Shown here one piece after another: positions 5,787-9,608 of a stretch of 9,608 nt of DNA. The notes under the pieces were generated by a model. It worked only from the letters and a program-made list of their open reading frames with translations. It was not told where the DNA came from and did not search any database. The stretch lies in assembly GCA_903854795.1 (NCBI GenBank), contig CAINXF010000151.1:1-9608 (forward strand), read 5' to 3'. How positions within the stretch are numbered: the first letter of the stretch is position 1; every line of letters starts with the position of its first letter. A program made the position numbers and the translations under genes. Source of the DNA: Candidatus Kerfeldbacteria bacterium. Lineage in GTDB: Bacteria; Patescibacteriota; Patescibacteriia; SBBC01.

Positions 5787-5819
5787 AATCGGCGTCCGAA
5801 ATTCGGGCGCCGATTGAAT
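5787..5819 (+). terminator. Probable terminator hairpin after the secreted-protein gene
   Basis: AATCGGCG (5787-5794) pairs with CGCCGATT (5808-5815), and the inside adds further pairs (TCCG with CGGG), giving a long GC-rich stem with a tiny AT loop. The following bases GAATTTATC are only weakly T-rich. It sits 23 nt after the stop codon. Confidence 0.6.
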
Positions 5820-5842
5820 TTATCGCGCGTATTTGCTACAGT
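5814..5842 (+). promoter_or_regulatory. Sigma70-like promoter for tRNA-Pro
   Basis: TTGAAT (5814-5819, 4/6) and TACAGT (5837-5842, 4/6) are separated by exactly 17 bp. Transcription would begin near 5849, about 57 nt before tRNA-Pro. The -35 overlaps the foot of the preceding terminator hairpin. The downstream TIM-barrel gene could share this transcript. Confidence 0.55.
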
Positions 5843-5850
5843 CGCTACGT

Positions 5851-5870
5851 CGGGATGTCGCGACATGCCG
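5851..5870. promoter_or_regulatory. 20-bp near-perfect palindrome at the predicted start of the tRNA-Pro transcript
   Basis: The stretch CGGGATGTCGCGACATGCCG reads the same on the other strand except for one symmetric mismatch pair; the central 12 bp ATGTCGCGACAT (5855-5866) are perfect. It lies at about +2 to +21 of the promoter at 5814-5842, a classical operator position. As RNA it would have no loop, which favours a protein-binding site over a hairpin. No cognate regulator is encoded in the window. Confidence 0.35.
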
Positions 5871-5905
5871 GTCTCATTAACAACACGATCTGTTTTCCGC
5901 AGTGT

Positions 5906-5978
5906 CGGGGCGTGGCGCAGTTGGTAGCGCGCCTGGTTTGGGACCAGGAGGTCCCGAGTTCGAGTCTCGGCGCCCCGA
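5906..5978 (+). tRNA. tRNA-Pro (TGG), CCA not encoded
   Basis: Cloverleaf: acceptor CGGGGCG (5906-5912) with CGCCCCG (5971-5977), D arm GCGC-AGTTGGTA-GCGC, anticodon stem CCTGG/CCAGG with loop TTTGGGA, variable loop AGGTC, T arm CCGAG-TTCGAGT-CTCGG, discriminator A5978. Anticodon TGG reads Pro codons. The next bases are CTTT, so CCA must be added by a nucleotidyltransferase, unlike the tRNA-Phe in this window. Confidence 0.95.
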
Positions 5979-5989
5979 CTTTGCGGATA

Positions 5990-6808
5990 ATGACCATTCG
6001 AGCGTCTATGTTCCACTACGGCTACCGCGCCATTTTCCAGAAGGACCTTCGTACTGCGATCGACGAGGCCGCACACAACGGTTTCGAGGTGCTGGAGATC
6101 CATCTTGCCTCGCCGCAGTTTTTGGTCGACCGCTATTCCCCTGCCGCGCTCAAGAAAATTCGATCGTACGCCACGCAGCGCGGTGTCACACTCCAGACGC
6201 ACGCGCCGTTCGAGGTGTCGTTGTTGTTTTCAGATCCGGTAATGCGAGAAGCTACCAAGAAGTTCATCAAGAAGGTCGCGCGGTTCAGCACGCTGATCGG
6301 CGCACGGTGCATGACTGTGCATCCGGGCTTCGTCGTCGGCTACCACGACGCGGACGGCAAGAAGATCAAGAACGACGACCTGTATCGTGCGTTCTACAAG
6401 AAACTGTTCGACGAGAGCATGCGGTTCATGAGTACGCTCGCTTCGTCGCAACTGGTCATCGGCATCGAGAACACGGACAACTTCAACACGGACTACCGGA
6501 TGATATTGGAAAAATATCTTCGCAGCAAAAAGCTATTCCTCACGTGGGACGTCCGGAAGAACTTCTCGATGAAGGGCGGCGCGCTCAACGAGGACCAGTG
6601 GAATTACGTCCAACGCAACAAGAAATATGTACGCAATCTGCACATGAGCGGCCTCGGCGGTCCGCACGGCGCGGTATCGACCGCAGACAAGCGCCTCATG
6701 CCGTTCATCGGACTGTTCAAGAACCAGGACCTTCCGATGATCTTCGAGGTCGAACCGTTACGCGCCGCGATCACGTCGAAGAGGACGCTCGTGAAGATGG
6801 CACGGTAA
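5990..6808 (+). CDS. Sugar phosphate isomerase/epimerase-like TIM barrel (AP endonuclease family 2 fold)
   Basis: 272 residues from ATG 5990, which is 11 nt after the tRNA-Pro end; ATG 6008 (Met7, before FHYGYR) is an alternative. No Shine-Dalgarno is seen. The strand-end motifs of the xylose-isomerase-like/endonuclease IV barrel appear in order: VLEIH (34-38), LQTHAPF (68-74), MTVHPG (108-113), IGIENTDN (157-164), LTWDVRK (184-190), NLHMSG (216-221) with a second His at 226, and FEVEP (252-256). Family members bind up to three metal ions through such His, Glu and Asp residues and act on sugar phosphates or abasic DNA. Here the usual Asp-x-x-His is Asp187-Val-Arg-Lys190, so one metal ligand seems lost. 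Substrate is unknown; DNA repair and sugar metabolism are both possible. Probably transcribed with tRNA-Pro. Confidence 0.8.
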   Translation: MTIRASMFHYGYRAIFQKDLRTAIDEAAHNGFEVLEIHLASPQFLVDRYSPAALKKIRSYATQRGVTLQTHAPFEVSLLFSDPVMREATKKFIKKVARFSTLIGARCMTVHPGFVVGYHDADGKKIKNDDLYRAFYKKLFDESMRFMSTLASSQLVIGIENTDNFNTDYRMILEKYLRSKKLFLTWDVRKNFSMKGGALNEDQWNYVQRNKKYVRNLHMSGLGGPHGAVSTADKRLMPFIGLFKNQDLPMIFEVEPLRAAITSKRTLVKMAR

Positions 6809-6827
6809 CACACGGTCGCCAAAACCG

Positions 6828-6855
6828 AGCGTAGGACACATACGGGTCTTACGCT
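6828..6855 (+). terminator. Strong hairpin after the TIM-barrel gene (terminator candidate)
   Basis: AGCGTAGGAC (6828-6837) pairs with GTCTTACGCT (6846-6855) over ten base pairs, one of them G-T, around an 8-base loop. No T-run follows on the + strand. On the - strand the hairpin would be followed by GGTTTT, but no - strand gene needs it. It may end the upstream transcript weakly or protect its 3' end. Confidence 0.45.
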
Positions 6856-6864
6856 GATCCGTTC

Positions 6865-6967
6865 TTGACAAACACGTGAAACCATTGCAGGGTACCATCG
6901 TCCTTGACATCCCGACCACCGAAGCATCGATCTCGACCTAACGCTTTCCGCGGAATGGTGGAAGCGT
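6865..6967 (+). promoter_or_regulatory. Upstream region of the GreA-like gene: two TTGACA boxes and a leader hairpin
   Basis: Two exact TTGACA hexamers lie at 6865-6870 and 6904-6909. Neither has a good -10 at 16-18 bp; TACCAT at 6893-6898 is 22 bp from the first box, which is too far for a standard promoter. Between them and the gene, ACGCTTTCC (6941-6949) can pair with GGAAGCGT (6960-6967) with one bulged base, forming a hairpin in a long 5' leader. Promoter position is uncertain. Confidence 0.3.
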
Positions 6968-6990
6968 ACGCACACGAAAGGCGCTCCACA

Positions 6991-7509
6991 ATGAGCGGTA
7001 CCTTCTACTGCACCCCGCGAGGGCACGAAGAGCTCCAGCAGCGCATCGCGACGCTGGAAGCCGAGCTGCGCGACCTCCAGGCGAAGGTCGCGAGCGCGGC
7101 TGACCTGCCCGGTAACGTTTTCCATGACAACTTTGCCTACGAGCAGTTGACCATCAGGATCCGTAACGCCGACAGCCGTCTCTCCGAAGCGCACCAGCTG
7201 CTCGACAGCGTCATGATCGCCCCGCCCGCCACCTCGGCCGAGCGGATCATCATGGGTACGACCGTTTGCATCCTTGTCCGTGAGCTTCCTTCGTCGGACC
7301 CCCGGCGCCGGACGCCCATGAAATCTCCGGAGGAACAGACGTGGAGCATCGTCGGCCATGGCGAGTCGGACCCGAAGATCGGCCGCATCGCCTACGACAC
7401 CCCGCTCGCCCGTCTGATGATCGGCCGCAGGGTGCAGCAGAGCATCCGGGGGACGATCGGTGATCGGAACGTGGATCTGACGATCCTCAGCATCGCCATC
7501 AGCGAGTAG
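6991..7509 (+). CDS. GreA/GreB-family transcript cleavage factor, divergent
   Basis: 172 residues from ATG 6991, chosen because GAAAGG (6976-6981) gives a Shine-Dalgarno 9 nt upstream and the protein then starts like GreA (MSGTFYCTPRGHEEL); an upstream in-frame ATG (6958) adds Arg/His-rich sequence unlike the family. Gre factors enter the secondary channel of RNA polymerase and stimulate cleavage of backtracked RNA. Residues 12-78 form two helices of an antiparallel coiled coil. Residues 88-172 match the FKBP-like C-terminal domain, with YDTPLARLMIGRRV (135-148) equivalent to the conserved SPxARALIGK. The coiled-coil tip, normally GDLxENAEY with the two catalytic acids, reads ADLPGNVFHDNFAYEQ (37-52). 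Asp38, Asp46 and Glu51 are present but the Asp-x-x-Glu-Asn spacing is not. It may use other acids, or bind polymerase without cleavage activity. A long loop (100-115, rich in Arg and Pro) is inserted in the C-terminal domain. Confidence 0.8.
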   Translation: MSGTFYCTPRGHEELQQRIATLEAELRDLQAKVASAADLPGNVFHDNFAYEQLTIRIRNADSRLSEAHQLLDSVMIAPPATSAERIIMGTTVCILVRELPSSDPRRRTPMKSPEEQTWSIVGHGESDPKIGRIAYDTPLARLMIGRRVQQSIRGTIGDRNVDLTILSIAISE

Positions 7510-7533
7510 GATACGTCCCTCCCGTCGTCAAAG

Positions 7534-7571
7534 GACAGCACCCTCTGTGGAATTCCGCAGGGGGTGATGTC
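7534..7571 (+). terminator. Long hairpin after the GreA-like gene (terminator candidate)
   Basis: CACCCTCTG (7539-7547) pairs with CAGGGGGTG (7558-7566), extended after one mismatch by GACA (7534-7537) with TGTC (7568-7571). The loop contains the palindrome GGAATTCC. The stem is strong, but no T-run follows, so termination is only probable. Confidence 0.5.
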
Positions 7572-7598
7572 TGTGCGTGAATCGGCGTCCGTATGGGT

Positions 7599-7612
7599 GT
7601 ATACTCGTAGTA
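7599..7612 (+). promoter_or_regulatory. -10 element placing the transcription start on the ATG of the EGHHR-protein gene (leaderless)
   Basis: GTATACT at 7599-7605 has TATACT at -12 to -7 from ATG 7612, the same spacing as before 3076 and 9121. This fixes the start at 7612 rather than at the in-frame GTG 7564 or ATG 7567, which lie inside the preceding hairpin. No Shine-Dalgarno is present. Confidence 0.6.
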
Positions 7613-8187
7613 TGAAGCAGCTCAATGCTACCACATGGCCCGATATATTCGCCGTGTGGCGTAGCCGCGAAGCAAGCAATCCGGCGTGGATAAAGACCGC
7701 CACCGAGATCAAGGGTTGGCCGGATTGGGAATCCTGGCGGCAGTTTTCTGTTTCGCAAATGCAGCTCGACAAGCGCGCGTGGACTGTCTATGAATTGACC
7801 GACCCGATGGCCGAGATCCCGGCGATGCTCGTCGGGCCGTACTCCGGCTGGCAGAAGCGGTTCCCTGTGCCGAATATCGGTACGTTCGCCGACCTCGCCA
7901 ACAATTCGAAGGACGCAGCGGAGTTTATGGCGAACGACACCATTCAGCGACTGCAGCAGATGTTTCCACTGGAGACCGAGTTCATCGGACTGCGCCGTCC
8001 CGACGGGAAGATTGTGCTGGTCGAAGGCCACCACCGCGCCATGGCTGTCGCCCTGGCGGCGCATGATGGCCGTATGCCGACGTTCGGAAAGGTGTTTATT
8101 GCGCTCGCAGATCTGACTGATGCGGACAGCGGTCTCATGAACCGTGTGCTCGCCCGCGGCATGTCGAAGGAACCAAGGAAGGAGTAA
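7612..8187 (+). CDS. Hypothetical protein with ParB/sulfiredoxin-like EGHHR motif
   Basis: 191 residues. I do not recognise the family with confidence. The clearest feature is DGKIVLVEGHHRAMAVALAA (131-150): a hairpin strand, then Glu-Gly-His-His-Arg and a helix of small residues. ParB N-terminal and sulfiredoxin-like domains have the corresponding motif (D/E)GxHR, which binds nucleotide phosphate. Upstream, Trp-rich sequence (GWPDWESW, 35-42) and VYELTDPMAEIPAMLVGP (59-76) may form the rest of an alpha/beta domain. No helix-turn-helix or membrane segment is apparent, so chromosome partitioning is not implied. Its 3' end carries the Shine-Dalgarno of the next gene (AAGGAAGGAG, 8175-8184), so the two form an operon. 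Possible roles are nucleotide binding, an antirestriction or toxin-antitoxin type function, or a CPR-specific enzyme; none can be settled here. Confidence 0.7.
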   Translation: MKQLNATTWPDIFAVWRSREASNPAWIKTATEIKGWPDWESWRQFSVSQMQLDKRAWTVYELTDPMAEIPAMLVGPYSGWQKRFPVPNIGTFADLANNSKDAAEFMANDTIQRLQQMFPLETEFIGLRRPDGKIVLVEGHHRAMAVALAAHDGRMPTFGKVFIALADLTDADSGLMNRVLARGMSKEPRKE

Positions 8188-8191
8188 TTAT
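8175..8191 (+). promoter_or_regulatory. Strong Shine-Dalgarno site that decides the start of the small membrane protein
   Basis: AAGGAAGGAG (8175-8184) overlaps the end of the upstream gene and lies 7 nt before ATG 8192, an ideal distance; it is 13 nt from the alternative ATG 8198. It is one of only two clear Shine-Dalgarno sites in this window (the other precedes 6991) and marks an internal gene of an operon, in contrast to the leaderless first genes. Confidence 0.7.
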
Positions 8192-8545
8192 ATGCATATG
8201 AACAACTACCTCAAGACATCCCTCATCTACTGGCCGCTCGCGATCGGGGCGGATGCCTGGTTATCGAACTTAGGAATTGCGGTATTCAAGAACCCGGAGG
8301 GAAAAGGATTCCTCTTGCAGAATCTAGGTTTTCCAATCAGCCTTTGTTATCAAGGGCCATTTCCTCCACCCGGCCAAGAAAGTCTTTCGGGTCCCTGCAC
8401 AGACCTACAACCGCTCGTATACAATATTCTGATTAACTTGGGTCTCGCCGTCATCGTCTTCGCCGCAATTTTTCTTTGGATAAAGTTACGTCACCGGCAC
8501 AAGAACGTTTCCCCACAAGGGTTGCCGCCTCCGTCAGTGATCTGA
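8192..8545 (+). CDS. Small membrane protein of unknown function, two predicted membrane helices
   Basis: 117 residues. Two hydrophobic segments are visible (about 9-32 and 74-98). Between them is a loop with two Cys (52 and 69) and Pro/Gly-rich sequence (GPFPPPGQ). The C-terminal tail after the second helix is strongly basic (KLRHRHK, 98-104), which by the positive-inside rule places both ends in the cytoplasm and the Cys-containing loop outside, where a disulfide is possible. The coding sequence is more AT-rich than its neighbours (seen by eye), hinting at later acquisition or weak constraint. It overlaps no other gene and is co-transcribed with the EGHHR protein. I do not recognise a family. 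Confidence 0.7.
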   Translation: MHMNNYLKTSLIYWPLAIGADAWLSNLGIAVFKNPEGKGFLLQNLGFPISLCYQGPFPPPGQESLSGPCTDLQPLVYNILINLGLAVIVFAAIFLWIKLRHRHKNVSPQGLPPPSVI

Positions 8546-8570
8546 TCAGGCTGACAAAACGATATTTGCA

Positions 8571-8599
8571 CGTCATCCTGAACTTGTCTCAGGATTTCA
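8571..8599 (+). repeat. Short palindromic repeat, copy 1 (upstream of GIY-YIG gene)
   Basis: 29 bases matching the unit TGTCAnnCnGAACTTGTTTCnGnnTCTCC shared with the three full copies downstream of the GIY-YIG gene. The palindromic core is ATCCTGA (8575-8581) and TCAGGAT (8589-8595). It lies 22 nt before the GIY-YIG start codon, so it is in or near that gene's leader. Confidence 0.8.
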
Positions 8600-8621
8600 G
8601 TAAGAACGGTGGCGCACGCAT

Positions 8622-8942
8622 ATGCGTCATTATTCGTACAACATTTATGTCATCTCGAATAAATGTCATTCGACGCTGTACATCGGCGTGACGAACGACA
8701 TTATGCGCCGGATGGACGAACACCGTCGTGGTGTGTTCACTGGTTTCAGCAAAAAATACCATCTGAAGCACCAGTTGTATTTTGAGGAGTGTGACGACAT
8801 CGCGGTCGCCATCGCACTGGAGAAACAGTTAAAGCGATGGCATCGGTCGTGGAAGATGGATCTTATCCGTTCTATGAATCCGCACATGGTCGATCTTGCA
8901 GAGGACTTGTTCGCAAGTGGAGATGCCGAAACAAGCGTGTGA
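8622..8942 (+). CDS. Single-domain GIY-YIG endonuclease
   Basis: 106 residues. GIY-YIG nucleases cut DNA with a conserved Tyr, Arg and Glu and one metal ion. All elements are visible: IYV (8-10) for the GIY strand, LYIGVTND (19-26) for YIG with the following Asn25, Arg29/Arg30, HRRGVFTGFSKKY (34-46), and catalytic Glu67 in ALEKQLKRW (65-73). Length and layout fit the stand-alone (YhbQ/UPF0213-like) subfamily; no DNA-binding or UvrC-type domain is attached. No Shine-Dalgarno or -10 box is placed as in neighbouring genes, so its transcription is unclear. It is bracketed by copies of a short palindromic repeat (one 22 nt upstream, three full copies and a half copy downstream), like REP elements around their RAYT transposase genes. 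I infer that the protein may recognise or mobilise these repeats. Confidence 0.9.
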   Translation: MRHYSYNIYVISNKCHSTLYIGVTNDIMRRMDEHRRGVFTGFSKKYHLKHQLYFEECDDIAVAIALEKQLKRWHRSWKMDLIRSMNPHMVDLAEDLFASGDAETSV

Positions 8943-8961
8943 GCAATCACTAGTGTTGCTT

Positions 8962-8990
8962 GGAGACCCCGAAACGAGTTCGGGGTGACA
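8962..8990 (-). repeat. Short palindromic repeat, copy 2 (inverted)
   Basis: Same 29-base unit as copy 1 in reverse orientation, with perfect stem ACCCCGAA (8966-8973) and TTCGGGGT (8979-8986). It matches copy 3 in 24 of 29 positions; four of the five differences are paired changes that keep the stem. With copy 3 it forms an inverted doublet 12 bp apart. Confidence 0.85.
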
Positions 8991-9002
8991 TACAACAACG
9001 GC

Positions 9003-9031
9003 TGTCATGCCGAACTTGTTTCGGCATCTCC
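9003..9031 (+). repeat. Short palindromic repeat, copy 3
   Basis: Perfect stem ATGCCGAA (9007-9014) and TTCGGCAT (9020-9027) around CTTGT, followed by the conserved tail CTCC. Together with copy 2 it forms a head-to-head pair resembling a REPIN (REP doublet). Confidence 0.85.
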
Positions 9032-9048
9032 AATAGGGCTCGGCCAGC

Positions 9049-9061
9049 TGTTTCGGGGTCT
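9049..9061 (+). repeat. Half copy of the palindromic repeat
   Basis: TGTTTCGGGGTCT (9049-9061) equals the 3' half of the copy 2 type unit; the 5' half is replaced by unrelated sequence (CGGCCAGC). It is a degenerate or recombined remnant between copies 3 and 4. Confidence 0.5.
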
Positions 9062-9070
9062 GCCCTCCTC

Positions 9071-9099
9071 TGTCACACTGAACTTGTTTCAGGATCTCC
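9071..9099 (+). repeat. Short palindromic repeat, copy 4 (partly decayed stem)
   Basis: Full-length unit with the conserved TGTCA start and TCTCC end. The inner stem CTGAA/TTCAG is intact but two outer pairs are mismatched, so the copy looks older. It ends 10 nt before the -10 box of the CYTH gene, and its TTGTTT (9084-9089) could contribute a poor -35 (19 bp spacing). Confidence 0.8.
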
Positions 9100-9107
9100 A
9101 ACTCGGT

Positions 9108-9121
9108 GTATACTTTCCTCA
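9108..9121 (+). promoter_or_regulatory. -10 element placing the transcription start on the CYTH start codon (leaderless)
   Basis: GTATACT at 9108-9114 has TATACT at -12 to -7 from ATG 9121, identical in sequence and spacing to the sites before 3076 and 7612. No Shine-Dalgarno is present. Confidence 0.6.
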
Positions 9122-9608
9122 TGAGCCGCACCATCGAGATCGAATACCGCGCGAGGTTCAATAAGGCAACGCACGCTCGCCTCCTGCGCTTTTTACGTAC
9201 GCACGCGCGGTCGCTCGGGAAAGACGACAAGGACGTCTACTTCTACGTCGCGCCGAAGGTGCTCTATAAGGTCGTGAACAACCTTTCGCACAAGACCGCG
9301 AAGTTGGTCCTTAAGAAGAACCGGATCGAACGCGCGAGCAGCTTCGATGAGATAGAAATTCCGATCGCACCGAAGGACATCGACAAAGCGAACGAGTTCG
9401 TTCGCTCGATCCCGAAGACGAAACGCTACCACGACCTCGTCCGCCGCGAGAACTTCGTCTATAAGGGCGTCGAGATCGCGGTGAAGTATAGTAAGACCTG
9501 GGGTTACCACGCCGAGCTCGAGGTCGTCGTGCCGTCGTTCGCGAAACGCGCCGAGGCGAACAAGAAGATCCGGCTAGTCGCCGCCGCCCTGGATGTAACA
9601 CTCATGTC
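9121..9608 (+). CDS. CYTH-domain protein (triphosphate-binding fold), 3' end outside window
   Basis: 162 codons are visible and the frame is still open at the window end. CYTH proteins fold as an eight-stranded tunnel that binds inorganic or organic triphosphates with Mg (class IV adenylate cyclase, thiamine triphosphatase, tripolyphosphatase). The signature ExExK/R is at the N-terminus: IEIEYRARF (5-13) with Glu6, Glu8 and Arg10. Further alternating charged strands follow: KLVLKKNRIERA, DEIEIPI, IAVKYSKTW and HAELEVVV, matching the pattern of inward-pointing Lys, Arg and Glu. The spacer helix KANEFVRSI lies between. Activity cannot be told from sequence. The start is supported by the -10 box 6 nt upstream. 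Confidence 0.8.
   Translation, partial: MSRTIEIEYRARFNKATHARLLRFLRTHARSLGKDDKDVYFYVAPKVLYKVVNNLSHKTAKLVLKKNRIERASSFDEIEIPIAPKDIDKANEFVRSIPKTKRYHDLVRRENFVYKGVEIAVKYSKTWGYHAELEVVVPSFAKRAEANKKIRLVAAALDVTLM

Noticed and set aside
5855..5989. Upstream extension of the TIM-barrel gene to ATG 5855
   Set aside because: The extension translates tRNA-Pro; the family similarity begins after 5990.
5902..6834. 310-codon + strand frame overlapping the TIM-barrel gene
   Set aside because: Starts inside the tRNA and gives Arg-rich low-complexity sequence; it is a shadow of the true frame.
5786..7591. 13-bp direct repeat GAATCGGCGTCCG (5786-5798 and 7579-7591)
   Set aside because: A match of this length is not surprising in a window of this size, and the contexts (terminator stem and spacer) are unrelated.
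791..8942. Alternative genetic code with TGA read as Gly
   Set aside because: TGA ends genes at 793, 1474, 3579, 8545 and 8942, at sensible ends of protein domains or in ATGA overlaps.
8962..9099. CRISPR array
   Set aside because: The repeats occur in both orientations, at irregular spacing, vary in the stem, and no cas gene is present.
8829..9230. - strand frame of 133 codons over the repeat cluster
   Set aside because: Its sequence is translated palindromic repeats (for example HPELVSGS and LKQVQ), a familiar artefact of such repeats.

Overview
The window looks like a piece of a Patescibacteria (CPR) chromosome, most likely a moderately GC-rich Parcubacteria-type lineage. This is inferred from gene content (compact type IV pilus-like operon, secreted thrombospondin-3/FN3 protein, GreA-like factor with a divergent coiled-coil tip, small orphan enzymes), the scarcity of Shine-Dalgarno sites and apparently leaderless genes. 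TGA ends several genes, so this is not a recoded (code 25) lineage. All supported genes are on the + strand. No marker gene fixes the taxonomy.

Layout. 2-3063: a pilus-type operon: the 3' part of a beta-rich extracellular protein, a GspJ/PilW-like prepilin and a PilX-like membrane-anchored protein, with ATGA overlaps. The first junction is disturbed by an 83-bp segment with perfect 17-bp inverted ends and a duplicated Ala-Gly-Phe-Thr prepilin motif. 3076-3579: a Nudix hydrolase. 3591-4005: a probable RNA transcription unit: a promoter, an unassigned structured stretch, tRNA-Phe(GAA), a rearranged second 3' half of the same tRNA, and a terminator. 4082-5764: a secreted protein with calcium-binding-type repeats and two FN3-like domains. 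5814-6808: promoter, 20-bp palindrome, tRNA-Pro(TGG) and, 11 nt later, a sugar-isomerase/endonuclease-IV-like TIM barrel. 6991-7509: GreA/GreB-family factor. 7612-8545: a protein with a ParB-like EGHHR motif, then a small membrane protein. 8571-9099: a GIY-YIG endonuclease flanked by a family of short palindromic repeats. 9121-end: a CYTH-domain protein cut by the window edge.

How it works together. The first three genes probably build or decorate a cell-surface pilus or pseudopilus, and the secreted TSP3/FN3 protein is another surface component. The others look like housekeeping or orphan genes. Three genes (3076, 7612, 9121) share the arrangement GTATACT-N6-ATG, which puts the expected transcription start on the start codon, so they are probably read from leaderless mRNAs.

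Most interesting: the GIY-YIG gene with its covarying REP-like palindromes; the repeated GTATACT-N6-ATG start architecture; the hairpin/duplicated-leader insertion at the prepilin start; the scrambled tRNA-Phe copy; and the structured RNA candidate before tRNA-Phe.
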